DNA of 64,000 nucleotides from Clusia tigrina (GCA_920105625.2 OV050030.1:347431477-347495476), one strand, 5' to 3'. Positions 1 through 9,559 are shown, counted from the first letter of the stretch. Numbers and translations: made by a program. The notes: a model not told the origin generated them from the sequence alone.

Positions 1-430
1 ATATATACCTCCCACTTTTGGCACAGTGTTTAGTAGGACCCACATCGTCATAACTGCCACATAATGTCACTTTTCCGTCAATTGGACCGAAGTTATAGTC
101 ATTTTAAAAAAGGTGAAAAAATTTCCTTATATGGGAAGTAGGCGTGGTCTTTCTCCAAAGCGGCCCATATAGCAATCTGGTTCTGTATCTTTGTGCAGGC
201 TACACTTTTGCAAAATTTCATTAAGATAGCTCTAACGGTGTAGAAAAAAAGTGGCCACAGACGGACAGACGGACGGACAAAATAAAAATTGCTTAGAAAG
301 TGATTCTGATCATATCTGTACATATATATGTCCATGCCTACCACGCCTCCTTCTTGAAATTGCAACCCCTCTCAAAAGCACACAGTTAGTATACCCTATT
401 TACCTTTTTTAAACGTAAAGGGTATAAAAA
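1..430. repeat. Unclassified interspersed repeat fragment
   Basis: Noncoding stretch with features common in fly interspersed repeats: an AGACGG/GGAC-rich run near 258-280, AT-rich flanks and a TATACCC/GGGTATA inverted pair at its right end. No coding frame with recognisable protein similarity was seen; the open frames across it look like chance. It ends where the BEL/Pao gag similarity begins. I cannot assign a family; a Helitron-like or other nonautonomous element is possible. Confidence 0.4.
390..426. repeat. Imperfect inverted repeat
   Basis: The left arm at 390-403 (TATACCCTATTTAC) is complementary to the right arm at 415-426 (GTAAAGGGTATA) apart from two extra bases in the left arm, with an 11-nt spacer. 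It marks the right end of the repeat at 1-430. Confidence 0.55.
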
Positions 431-432
431 TG

Positions 433-941
433 TTCGGACACTAAAATCTCTTTTGATGCCAGTTGAATATTGGAATTCTTGGCTTATACATGTAATTGTG
501 CACAGGTTGGCAAATGAAACGCGCAGATAGTGGGAGCTTTCTCTCACTAACTACAATTATCCTGATTTAAAAGACTTACAAACATTTTTAGAAGCTCGTT
601 GTCGATCATTAGAACTGTTGATTCCACAAGCATTTAAACAAACCAATGAAATTCCAACTCGTACCAAAGTTGGCAAAATGCACTTCTGTCATGTTGCTCA
701 GGCCGAAACGATTATAGACAGAATATGCCTTTACTGTTCTGGTCTTCACAAAGCATATCAGTGTGCTCAATTTCGCAATCTTCCAGTTTCTGTGCGCATG
801 ACAATAATTCGCGATAAAGGTGCTTGTTTTAATTGTTTAAGTACAATACATAAAAATAACAAGTGCAAGAGCGCATCAACATGCAAATCATGTGGTCAGC
901 GGTACCACACGCTTTTACATATTCACACCACTGATAGATAG
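433..941 (+). pseudogene. gag: BEL/Pao gag, C-terminal half with three zinc knuckles
   Basis: Gag binds and packages element RNA. The upstream part carries the capsid-like phrase PVEYWNSWLIHVI, followed by a 618-941 frame with three cysteine motifs: CLYCSGLHKAYQC (near 728-766), CFNCLSTIHKNNKC and CKSCGQRYHTLLH. The paired and tripled Cys/His clusters are typical of BEL/Pao gag. An in-frame stop lies near 521 and the reading ends at the stop at 939-941. The N-terminus is absent, so this is a fragment. Confidence 0.8.
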
Positions 942-1089
942 CGCGCCGCTTCGACTTCGTCGCACGCCACTAAATCGCAATTTAATGGTTTCTCCAAAAA
1001 GGGGCATGCAATAACCATACCTGTAGAAACTACAACAACACAAGCAGCATTATCAGCAATAACTGAAATGCAAGCACCACCTTCTACGA

Positions 1090-1670
1090 GTGCTTTTTGA
1101 TAATGGGTCTCATTCATCGCTCATAACGGAAGCTTGTGTCCAAAAACTGCGCATAAAAAAAGAATCGGTGATATCATTGTCACAGGTATAGGATGCTCGA
1201 AAGGCACAGTGAAAGGTGTGGTCTCTGTTCAGATGGCACCGTTAAAGGAAAATAAATTATTTCCAATAAATACGCTAGTTCTCCGAAAGCTTATTGGCTT
1301 ATTGCCGACATCGCGAGTAAACACATTTTGTTGGCCGCACATTGCTGGTCTTAATATGGCTGACCCTTACTTCTACTAGCCAAGTCACATAGACATTCTG
1401 ATTGGTTCTGATGAAATGTCGACCTTATTAGAAACTGAAATTAGACAAGGCCCGACTAGTAAAACCGTCGCACAAAAAAGTGTGTTTGATTGGGTTCTCT
1501 TCGTTAAGGTTAATAACGAATGCCATCCACAGAAGACTACATCTTCCTCTTGTTCGAATGACGATCTTACAAAAGCTATAACCAAAGCCTGGCAATTGGA
1601 AGAGTTTACGGAGAAGCTCCTGAGGAGCCACTTTTTGAAACCTTTTTCGAAGACACGTACAAAGAGATGA
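1090..1670 (+). pseudogene. pro: BEL/Pao aspartic protease and linker to RT
   Basis: A retroviral-type aspartic protease would process Gag-Pol. The active-site strand reads LFDNGSHSSLITEA (about 1095-1136), with DNG where DSG or DTG is usual, and is followed by the IVTGIG strand seen in BEL/Pao proteases. The frame continues to a stop at 1377-1379; 1416-1670 keeps the linker (DILIGSDEMSTLLE, then a KSVFDWVLF-like segment) with frameshifts before RT. The initial protease residues fall outside any ATG-initiated frame. Confidence 0.7.
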
Positions 1671-1686
1671 TGATGGCCGTTTTATC

Positions 1687-2580
1687 GTGACCTTGCCCTT
1701 TAATCAAATTCTGGGCGATCCTAGAGCTGTTGCAGTTCAAGCTTGGTTGCGCGTGGAAAGACGGCTTTGCTTTAATGAGGAGCTTCACAAAAACTACCAC
1801 GCTTTCCTGCTAGAAATGCTGAATCAAGGCCATATGGAGCCTACTAAAAATGTGCCATCAATAAATTTTTATAACCCGCACCATAGCGTGGTAAAAGAAC
1901 AAAGCGAGACCGCAAAAACTAGAATTGTGTTTAATGCTTCATAGAAAATAATTAATGGCTATTCTTTAAACGATGTTTTAATGGATTGTCGCCAATTGCA
2001 GGAAGAGTTAACATAAATTTTGAATAGATTTCAAACGAATAAATACGCGATAATTGCTAATATTGCTGCTATGTATAGGCAAGTGATGGTTGCAAAATAG
2101 CACTCTGATTATCAGCAAATAATCTGGCGCAAGTCGCCAAAGCAAGCATTGCAAGATTATCGCATGCTTAGAGTTACATATGCCGTAGCTTCAAGCGCAC
2201 ATCATGCTGTAAAAGCTTTACTACAAACAGCAAAGATGATCAAACTGACTACCCTCCTAAAAGACTTTTATATGGATGATCTGCTAACAGGCCACTCTTC
2301 AGAGCTACAGCTCGAATCGCTTCGCAAAGATATTACTCAAATCCTGGAAAAAGGGTTCTTTCAATTACGAAAATGGGCCTCAATCTCAACGTTTGGGATG
2401 TATAGCATTCCGCTTGATGCAAGGTAACAGAACGTTTCATACTTAATCGCAGAGGATGGCGTAGTTAGAGCATTGGGTCTAATGTGGAATTTTAAAGAGG
2501 ACTTCTTGTATTTTTCGGTTAATTTGGGCGCACCTCCAAAGCGCTTACCAAACGCACTTTATTATCACACTCGTGTCTAT
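1687..2580 (+). pseudogene. pol: BEL/Pao reverse transcriptase, broken
   Basis: The RT domain copies element RNA into DNA. 1687-1944 holds the fingers region (phrases QAWLRVERRL and ETAKTRIVFNAS) and stops at 1942-1944; further stops occur near 2014 and 2098. 2149-2427 carries the palm active site YMDD at 2269-2280, followed by LLTGHSSELQLESL, characteristic of BEL/Pao. A stop at 2425-2427 precedes the thumb/connection. Several stops and frameshifts make it nonfunctional despite the intact YMDD. Confidence 0.8.
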
Positions 2581-2639
2581 TATTCGACCCCACTGGAAAG
2601 GTAGCCCCCATCACCGTAGTTCCGAACACCTTATTTCAG

Positions 2640-3450
2640 CGTCTTTGGCAGTTAGACCTCGATTGGGATGACTTGGTACCCGAAGACATCGCTACATTTT
2701 GGTTAGAGCATCGTGAAGGATTCAGAACTCTTAGAAACTTAAAGATTCTAAGATGGCTCGGCACCAGAACTGAAGGCATATTTGCCTTCAGTTCTGGTGC
2801 TTCGCCGACGCCTCAGAGATTACTTATTCTGGAGTTGTTTACGCTCGAACGACACATGCTGCTAGTAAGGTAACTGTTGGGCTGGTAAGTTCAAAAACAA
2901 AGGTTGCACCTTTACGAATTATCTCTTTAGCAAAACTTGAATTGTGTACTGCAGCATTAGCCTTCGCTTTGGCAAAACATGTCAGTCAGTCATTTGAGCC
3001 AATTGTCAATCACATATATGGGTATACTGATTTCATGAACGCTCTCGCCTGGTTGCAGAGCCATCCCAGTCGGTTGTCAGTCTTTGTTGCCAACTGATTG
3101 GTAAAATCTCAAGCTATCATCGCACCAGAGAATTGGTCTTACGTTGCTACAAACAGTAATGCTGCGAACTGTGCATTTAGAGGTGCTAGTCACAATTTAT
3201 GGTAGACAGGACCGACATGGCTTTCGCAAGATAAAAACGACTGGCCATCACCTCCAGCCAAAAACGCATCAACTGATTCAGAACTTCGTCCAAAGAAAGT
3301 ACTGACGCATACTTCATCCACAGCTTCTGTTTGGGAATTATACCACGCATATACTTCATTTACACCTTTAAAACGTATTACATCATACTTAATGATATTT
3401 ATATTCAATTTGCAGCACAGAATAAAAATAGTATTAATTTATGTATAATA
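2640..3450 (+). pseudogene. pol: BEL/Pao RNase H region and linker, broken
   Basis: After a PRWLG-like tryptophan-rich stretch, the frame FADASEITYSGVVYAR (about 2800-2850) matches the first catalytic-Asp strand of BEL/Pao RNase H. Further pieces read VSSKTKVAPLRIISLAKLEL and, near 3010-3130, a tryptophan-rich ALAWLQSHPSR segment. The linker before integrase includes TWLSQDKNDWPSPPAKN (around 3210-3260). A perfect 18-bp palindrome sits just upstream of the Asp strand and has replaced the usual residues there. Stops and frameshifts are present. Confidence 0.65.
2761..2800. repeat. Perfect 18-bp-arm inverted repeat inside pol
   Basis: GCACCAGAACTGAAGGCA at 2761-2778 is repeated as its exact reverse complement at 2783-2800, separated by TATT. 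The second arm occupies the place where the family sequence before the RNase H Asp strand is expected, so it looks like a templated inverted copy of the first. Confidence 0.9.
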
Positions 3451-4563
3451 GGTCCCCTAAAAACCGTAGAGTTTGTAGAGGCTGATACATTTTGGGTAAA
3501 GCAAATTCAAGCAGGTGCATACGCTGATGAAATAGAATGCTGACAACAACTAAAACCAGTAGCCAAACAGAGCGCTATTGTCCGCCTAAAAAATCTTCCT
3601 GATTGCAGAGTCAATAATGGTCGCCCATTCTTTCGTAGAGGCGTTGACATGGCAGGACCCTTCCATCTAAAGTTTTCGAAAGGTCGTGGAGAAAAATCTA
3701 CACAAGGCTATGTAGCAGTTTTTATTTGTATGGCCACTGATGCCATGCATCTAGAGCTCGCTGGAGATTTGTCGTCTGAAAATTTTGTAGCCGTACTGAA
3801 ACGTTTTTTGTCGCGCCATGGATACTGTAAACCTTTTTTTCGGATGATGGAGGAAATTTTGTAGGAGCTGAACGTGATTTGCTGGAAGTTTTCGAAATTG
3901 CAATGGAAGACGACAACTTTCGACACTACATCGCTGATTCCAACATAGAATGGAGTTTTTAACCCACCACAAGCGCCACACATGGGTGGTTATTGGGGAA
4001 ATAGCAGTCAAAGGATTAAAATTTCATATGAAACGTGCTCTTAGTTCATCACTTCTGACATTTGAAGAGTTTTATACTGTTCTCACTGAAATAGAGGCAT
4101 GCCCATTATGCCCACTTTCCACGGATCCTGGTGATTTAGAAACGCGAACTCCGGGTCATTTTTTGATAGCAGAACCCTTAAAAACTTTGCCAGAACCAGA
4201 CTTAATTTACTGCAAAGGTACTATGCACAAAAGGTGGCAAACTTTGTCAGAAATTCGTAACCATTTTTGGCAAAGATGGCGCAAAGAATACTTAACAACG
4301 CTTCAAAAACGGGCAAAATGGCTGCGTCCACAAAAAACGTGGAATTGAACGACTTGGTTGTCATCAAAGATGAACGGATTCCTTCAGCAAAGTGGCGATT
4401 GGGTCGTGTTATTAAATGCTTTCCTGGAGATGACGGTAAGGTGAGAGTGGTAGAACTCAAAACTGCGGATGGGCTGTTGACGCGACCAATTACTAAATTG
4501 GTTCCCATTCTAAAAAACAATAATTTAAACTTTCATTTTAAGCGCAACTACATTTTTTCGTAA
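3451..4563 (+). pseudogene. int: BEL/Pao integrase with C-terminal domain, broken
   Basis: Integrase would insert element cDNA. The N-terminal zone is degenerate around 3465-3600 (phrases FWVKQIQAGAYADEIEC, QSAIVRLKNLPD). The catalytic core starts with RGVDMAGPF, its Asp at 3646-3648, and continues MATDAMHLELAGDLSSENF, typical of BEL/Pao. The second-Asp region (DDGGNF) and GEIAVKG, which holds the candidate catalytic Glu, lie in shifted frames near 3840-4020. 3950-4348 carries LTPGHFL-like and LPEPDL phrases, and 4267-4563 the C-terminal DLVVIKDE...WRLGRV motif. At least three frame breaks are present. Confidence 0.8.
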
Positions 4564-4759
4564 TTTTTTTGATCCAATCACTTGTTCACAAGTTTTTGTA
4601 TAATATCTGCAATTGAACTTAAAAATAACATTTTTTATAACAATTTCTTCTAAAGGCAAATGTACATACTTTTGAGAATTTCAAATTAATCTATGCGATA
4701 ACTGTTAAGCAAATAAATATGTCGCTGTTAAACTTTTAAATAGTTCCAAGTGGCCGGTA
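4564..4759. other. AT-rich sequence between integrase and LTR, nothing recognised
   Basis: AT-rich and noncoding. It probably belongs to the BEL/Pao element's 3' untranslated region; no clear polypurine tract was found. Confidence 0.4.
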
Positions 4760-4902
4760 TGTTGACGCCGTTCAGCTCTTCTTCTCTTCTCTTTACATTA
4801 AGCTTTATTATATATATTAGACATACATAGTCTTAGAATTAATGAACCAGCAACTAGAACAAACGTGTTTTACCGTTTCTTTACTCCGCCGCTAACGCAA
4901 CA
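4760..4902 (+). repeat. Putative BEL/Pao LTR
   Basis: The 143-bp segment begins TGTTG and ends CAACA, a perfect terminal inverted pair as expected of LTR ends. It lies directly downstream of the integrase region and two bases before a primer-binding-like sequence. It is shorter than usual for the family, so it may be internally deleted. No second copy is in the window to confirm its boundaries. Confidence 0.55.
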
Positions 4903-4904
4903 AA

Positions 4905-4940
4905 TGGTCCTTCGAGCCGGATATGAAGCAGCGACCTATG
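4905..4940 (+). other. Extended primer-binding site complementary to tRNA-Tyr
   Basis: TGGTCCTTCGAGCCGG, the first 16 nt, is complementary to the 3' end of dipteran tRNA-Tyr including CCA. The complementarity continues through the T-arm to nt 36, with only two mismatches against my recollection of the fly tRNA-Tyr sequence. One mismatch is at the position of A58. It stops abruptly at the gypsy relic. The tRNA comparison is from memory, so the exact mismatch count needs a database check. Confidence 0.65.
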
Positions 4941-4944
4941 CACT

Positions 4945-5639
4945 TATTTTGGGTGCCATATAGGTGACTTAGATTTTATGATAGTACCGTCATTGAGAAG
5001 TTGTTTGGTTTGTTTGTCTACTTCATACTTTAAGGACATTGTGTAGGGGTAGTATTTGGAGTATCCTGGGGTTGAGGTAGTTTTACGAATTCATCTGGAT
5101 CAGAAAAAAAGTAGGCACTTTGATAAGTTTGTTGACGGACTTTTTTTAATCGGTAGTTAAATGGTCGGTGTGAATATTTAATGTATTAACGGCCTGTGAG
5201 CTGTGTTGGTTAATCTTAATGTTAACTTCGTTTCTGATTACGATAACATTAAGTTTGACAGAGATTTATATATGCATGATGGGTAATTTCGACATTACCC
5301 GCTACAGAATTTGCGAAAAACGGTTGATCATTTAGAATTTGATTAATAATGTATCGATCAGAATTTTTAGTATTTGTCCGCTGTTCGTTCGACACTCAAA
5401 ATAGAGGAGAGAAGAGCTGGTTTATTCAAAAAATGTGTATTGGTATAAACGACAGGTTCTTTTGCACTTGAAACTGAACTATCTTCGTATTTTTTGAAAT
5501 TTTCGGTGTAGTCAGCAAATGATTGGTCAAAATCTGTATCCTAATTTGTCCATGCCTCTGGATACTGTGATTCTTCCTCATCTTCATTTCCAGAGGTGAC
5601 ATATAAATTTCTTTGCAGCATATTGCAAAGGTTTATGCC
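4945..5639 (-). pseudogene. pol: gypsy-type protease and RT N-terminal fragment
   Basis: The minus-strand phrases GNEDEEESQYPEAW (near 5560-5600), LILIDT-type protease strand (near 5370), and KYEVDKQTKQLLNDGTI followed by YMAP (near 4955-5030) match the order linker, protease, RT fingers. Stops interrupt it at many points. The RT similarity is cut at the BEL/gypsy junction. Confidence 0.5.
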
Positions 5640-6230
5640 TGTTCATGTAATTAACAGTTCTATATTGGGTAGTTGTGTCAAATTCCATTGGTTCTGGTTG
5701 AGGTTTGGACGCGAAAGACCGCTGTGGAGCCTGTGGTCGAAATCCTTGTTGGTGCTGATATCTGGGAGGTGCATAAGCGTTTTGCTGATGAAATGCATTT
5801 GGTTGGCCGGATATATGTTGGTATCCAAATCTGGGTTGAATGTCTTCTCTACAAAATGGCTTATGCGGTTAAGATAAAGATGCCAGTTTAGGATAAACAA
5901 TTTTTTAATTTGGATGATGGTGTTGGTTGTTGGATGATGGTGTTGGGACGCAGAGCCGGTGGTAGAGTCTTCTGCCAAATACACTACTGTTAGAGTGTCG
6001 AGCCCTAAACTCTTTGTTCTAGAGCTTCAGACACACATGGAGAGCTTGAGGCAAGTCTGCTGGTTTCTTCATACCCCGAAGTCGTGGCAGATCCCCTCTC
6101 AGGCCTCGAAAATGTATCTAATGCCTTCTCTCTTTGCGTCTGAGTCATTAGATTCATTGATTCTCTGCTCACATCTAAGAAAGATTTTTGTTCAATATTT
6201 CGGATAATATTCCTGTAACAAAGACGTCAT
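5640..6230 (-). pseudogene. gag: gypsy-type gag C-terminal relic
   Basis: The minus-strand reading includes ALHVC/LGLDTL-like helical gag phrases around 6000-6100, then a 5643-5984 frame rich in Asn, Gln, His and Pro (RFNPD-like, SRPNLNQNQWN). Low-complexity Asn/Gln-rich tails after capsid are usual in this group. No clear zinc knuckle is retained. The start is not identifiable. Confidence 0.5.
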
Positions 6231-6289
6231 CTGAAACTCAAACTTAGATACTCGTATATCGTGTTTATGGATATTTTGCGGTCCAGCGT

Positions 6290-6683
6290 GGCCACGCTTA
6301 CTTGTTAGACGGAAAATGGTTAGGGTTAAACCCCAAAAAAGGAATTAGTCCTCTATTCTAAGAAAAATAGATTTCCTACGGTCTCCCCGCTAATATATAA
6401 AGGTGTGGTCATTCCGATAAAAGAGACAGTCAAATATTTGGGACTAGTACTGGACAGGAAACTTATTTGGAAACCCAATATTGAAGAGACACTTATAAAG
6501 GCCAATATTGCTTTCTACACGTATAAAAAAGCGGTCGGCATCAGGTGGGAGCTATCCCCACGAACTATGCACTGGGATGTACATTTCTGTGGTCAGACCT
6601 ATATTGCTATAGGGAATACTGGCATGGTACCCAGTAGCTCAGAAACAAAGCTATTTGAAGCTAAGCTCCAACTAAAGTATTAG
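6290..6683 (+). pseudogene. Non-LTR RT C-terminal segment
   Basis: The 6405-6683 frame reads VVIPIKETVKYLGLVLDRKL and WKPNIEETLIKAN, the standard non-LTR RT motif downstream of the active site (KYLG-x-LD). The preceding frame has NPKKGISPLF-like residues around 6330-6360. The active site itself (xADD) is not preserved within the window. The frame ends at a stop at 6681-6683. Confidence 0.7.
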
Positions 6684-6909
6684 AAGTTATACTCAACCTA
6701 CCTACATTAGAGCTGGTAGGGAAAGAAGTGGCCGCCGTATCAGCACTAAGGCTGAAATGTACGGCATTATGGCATGATCGGCAGATTGGTCACTCGACTA
6801 TCGTGCATACACATTGATCACTCTATATCTAATCTCAAATTTGATAGACACTTCCAGACACATATTCCGTCTAGAAAAGAGTGACAAAAACTCATGCCAT
6901 GGAGATCGG

Positions 6910-7290
6910 CGGAATTGAATTTCTACACTGACGGATCCAAACGACTGGATTGAGTCGGCTTTAGAGACTGGGACTGAAGCTTTCGTTCCGTCTCCCCGAC
7001 CACTGCAGTGTTTAGCAAGCAGAGGTCTTAGCCATAAAGGAGGTAACCGTCTACTTAACTAGACACGCCGTAACAAAGACCATTATAAATATATAGTCGG
7101 ATAGCCAGGCCACCATCAAGTCAATGAACTGGGTGGTACTGAAATCAAAGATTGCTCAGGACTGCGGGCAGCCCTAAATGATATCAGTAACGTTTTCAGG
7201 GTACGCCTTATATGGGTTCCGGGACATAGGGATATTGAGGGGAACTGTAGGGCTGATGAGTTACCCAGACGGGGCACCAACCTTCCTTTA
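6910..7290 (+). pseudogene. RNase H domain, heavily decayed
   Basis: The opening strand of retrotransposon RNase H, FYTDGSK, is readable at about 6919-6939, and a WVPGH-like motif at about 7210-7230 marks the distal part. Between them frames are broken by many stops, so only the order and spacing of motifs identify it. Confidence 0.6.
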
Positions 7291-7484
7291 TGCATGGACA
7301 GATGCGAGGTTGGAATACCAATTGCCACCTGTAAACTGATCTTTAAGGAAAGTGTCGTGCGTGAGGCCAAAGGGTCTTGGGCACACGAGGGCACTAGCCT
7401 AACGACTAGGCTAATGTGGCCGGAGCTTAATAGGAGGAATTCTAGAAACTTGTTGCTCTGTCGAGTGAAGATATTTCTAAGGTC

Positions 7485-7766
7485 GTGGCTTGTATAAATG
7501 GTCACTGGCTTTTCGGCAGACATGCTCTCAGGCTGGGAGTATTCTCTCATGAATACTACAGAAGCTGTGGGGACGAGGAGGAGGAGGAGACTGTGGAACA
7601 TCTCTCTGTAGGTGTCCCGCTCTGGCCAGAAGCAAATACGCTTTCAGCTCTCTTATGGAAGTGTCTGGCACGAATGTCAAGCAAATCCTGCGCTTTATTA
7701 GGGCTTCTAGTAAATCAGAGGTGCGTTGTTACGCGGTGGAATCACAATGTACCCATGGTAGTCTAA
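7485..7766 (+). pseudogene. ORF2 C-terminal segment of LOA-like element
   Basis: A 93-codon open segment with INGHWLFGRHALRLGVFSHE, then YRSCGDEEEEETVEHL, the CxxC-like acidic motif near the end of LOA/R1-type ORF2 proteins. The usual downstream Cys pair is lost. The frame runs uninterrupted across position 7589, which shows that this is the ancestral left boundary of the triplication. Confidence 0.65.
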
Positions 7767-7797
7767 GTGAGCTAGTCTGTAGACCGGCTGCCACGAT

Positions 7798-7813
7798 AAC
7801 CTAACCTAACCTA
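7798..7813 (+). repeat. (AACCT)n short tail of LOA-like element, copy 1
   Basis: AACCTAACCTAACCTA, three CCTAA repeats, directly after the ORF2 3' untranslated sequence. It is most likely the element's 3' tail. It resembles the canonical insect telomere repeat but is too short and internally placed to be a telomere. Copies lie at 15457-15472 and 23506-23521. Confidence 0.7.
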
Positions 7814-9090
7814 TGTCGCGTTTGTCACCGTTATGTAAGTTCAAATATTTTGACATTGCTGTTCAGTCTAAAGGAGTATTTTAAGACTCCAAAGCAATAT
7901 TGTTTTGCCGATAAATAAAATAAATTTGCCGGTCTAAAATAAAAGTTTTATTTCTTAGATAGTATTATAAATATTTTATTATTATTTCTTATTTTTATTT
8001 TGTACAAATTTTTTGTACATTTATTTGTACAAATTCTTATTTTTATGTTTATTTATATATTAATTATTATTATATATTCTGACTTATATAAACTTTCATA
8101 ATAAAATATAGCAACATACTAGGTGTTGATTGGTGGCGAGTAGGTATATAGTTGATTAATGTTAATTACTGGAGTATTCGTTATATATTTTTGGTAGTTT
8201 TTATTTGTCTTGATTTTATCAAAAGTTGGTTCATATTTTTATTTTGTTTTTCACTGGCAATTACATATGTTTTTATTTTAACAGTTTTTTTTTTGTTTCG
8301 TGTTTTTTGAGAAACTGTTTTCACTTCACGTTAAAAGCTTAGGAAGAAAAAATGGTTTTTTCGCATTTAAGGATATATTGGTAAAAATACGACCTCTTTA
8401 CAATCTATTGTAAATTAACCGGTATTTTATTATTATTAAGAATTACAATTTTTTTCTTTAGATATTTATTTATTATTTATTACTTAATAGATTTATTATA
8501 GATTTTTTAATTTAATATAGTCTATTTCTATATTTATTTTGTGGTATATTTTTCTTTTTGATCAGATTATTATTTTTTCTTGTTTATTAAATTATCTGTA
8601 TTATATTAATTTGGCATTTTAATTTCTGTTATATTTTCTTAAAGGGTATATATGCTCCTTTCCCTTTTAAAATAGATTCTTATTTTGAATAATTCCTAAT
8701 TAACTAAAGCAGAATGGCTAACGCATCCCCTTCGCCTGCGGAAACTTATTTCCTACACTAAATGTGGTGAGCACTACAACCATTTGGGGACACTGGCTGC
8801 ACTTTTCACTTTAGCACTGGTACCACGTGGGGACACTAACAAAATAGTTGGTTAGCACGGGCACTACTTATGGGCCCAGAAGCAACCGAATGAAAATATT
8901 TTTGAGACCAACGTCGGACTATAGCGTCGCGGTACTACTTAAAAACCTTGTAGAATGACTTTTTCAATTAAAAAAAAGGATTCAACTCAGTTGCTCTCTG
9001 CTCGGGAGCCAGCTAAAACCAGTTAGGTTTTTTAATTTAAAAAAAATATATTTATTAAATTTCCAAGTGCACAAGTTGGGTATAAACATA
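7814..9090. other. AT-rich stretch, unassigned, copy 1
   Basis: About 1.28 kb, strongly AT-rich with poly-T runs and TTTGTACAAA-like words, then a more balanced block at about 8710-8940 holding repeated GGGGACACT words and a GTACCACGTGGG stretch. That block may be the leader or LTR of an unrecognised element. No coding similarity was seen on either strand. Copies lie at 15473-17140 (with insert) and 23522-24797. Confidence 0.4.
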
Positions 9091-9093
9091 TTT

Positions 9094-9536
9094 TATTATT
9101 ATTATTAACAGGCTAAAAGAACACCGCGACCTAAAAGATCTATTTTGCAGCCTCGTACCCAACTAAAACAGTCCTAGACTGTTTATAAATCTCGTAACTG
9201 CTGTGGGCTTAAACCCTCTGCCTAGGTAATTATGTCTGCGTCTTGCCACCGCTGGGCAAGTGCATAGAATATGTTCTGCCGTTTCCTGCTCCTCTTGACA
9301 GAGTCGACAGGAATCGGCTTCTACCATGCCTATTTTTTCAGATGGTAATTTAGTCTACAGTGTCCTGTTAAAAGTTCAGTATAGAGTTTGATGTCATTTC
9401 TGCTGAGGTTTAAAGAAGCATCTACCCTGATGGGTTCAGGATCAATGAGTAGTGTCGACTGCCGCATGCCTTTTTGGGCTCTCCAGTAGTTTAGCATACC
9501 TTGTTTTTCATATAAACATAGAACTGAACTTAACAA
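9094..9536 (-). pseudogene. I/R1-type non-LTR ORF2 C-terminus and (TAA)n tail, copy 1
   Basis: The minus strand 9536-9330 reads LSRNDIKLYTELLTGHCRLN, then after a frameshift at an A-run (near 9340) VEADSCRLCQEEQETAEHIL with C-x2-C...H...C spacing, the C-terminal zinc motif of many insect non-LTR ORF2 proteins. The reading ends by about 9180 and a (TTA)n run at 9094-9107 (TAA on the sense strand) follows the 3' untranslated region as the probable tail. The rest of the element is missing. Confidence 0.7.
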
Positions 9537-9559
9537 TTTTTAAAAAATTAAATGTAATG

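Larger units (their letters stand above)
433..4902 (+). mobile_element. BEL/Pao LTR retrotransposon, decayed
   Basis: Domains appear in BEL/Pao order on the plus strand: gag with zinc knuckles, aspartic protease, reverse transcriptase with YMDD, RNase H, then integrase with the family's C-terminal region, followed by a short LTR-like sequence. Every domain is broken by stops or frameshifts, so the element is dead. The 5' LTR and the start of gag are not visible. An integrase-LTR-primer-site order at the right end suggests a second, lost element once followed it head to tail. Confidence 0.85.
4941..6230 (-). mobile_element. Ty3/gypsy retrotransposon relic (gag to RT start)
   Basis: Read on the minus strand from 6230 down, this holds the C-terminal part of a gypsy-type gag, an acidic linker, a protease region, and the first strands of RT, where similarity stops abruptly at about 4950 beside the BEL primer site. 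Frameshifts and stops are spread through it. The LTRs, most of RT, and integrase are missing. Confidence 0.65.
6250..7811 (+). mobile_element. R1/LOA-like non-LTR retrotransposon, 3' half
   Basis: Plus-strand remains of ORF2: the end of RT, an RNase H domain and a C-terminal cysteine/acidic segment, ending in a short CCTAA-repeat tail. The RNase H domain and the tail structure favour R1/LOA-type over Jockey. The segment from 7589 onward is also the left end of the triplicated unit, so this element was already in place before the duplication. Confidence 0.7.

Noticed and set aside
99..365. 88-codon minus-strand open frame
   Set aside because: Lies in an interspersed repeat, has no protein-family signal, and resembles chance translation.
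4903..4945. A tRNA-Tyr gene or pseudogene on the minus strand
   Set aside because: Only the 3' 36 nt are present, CCA is included and the site follows an LTR, so a primer-binding site is the better explanation.
5596..5891. Plus-strand open frames of 72-93 codons
   Set aside because: They are antisense shadows of the minus-strand gypsy gag tail.
7116..7601. 161-codon minus-strand open frame
   Set aside because: It is antisense to the RNase H and C-terminal part of the plus-strand LOA-like ORF2 and has no recognisable domain.
7798..7813. Interstitial telomere
   Set aside because: Only three repeats, placed exactly at the 3' end of a non-LTR element and copied with it.
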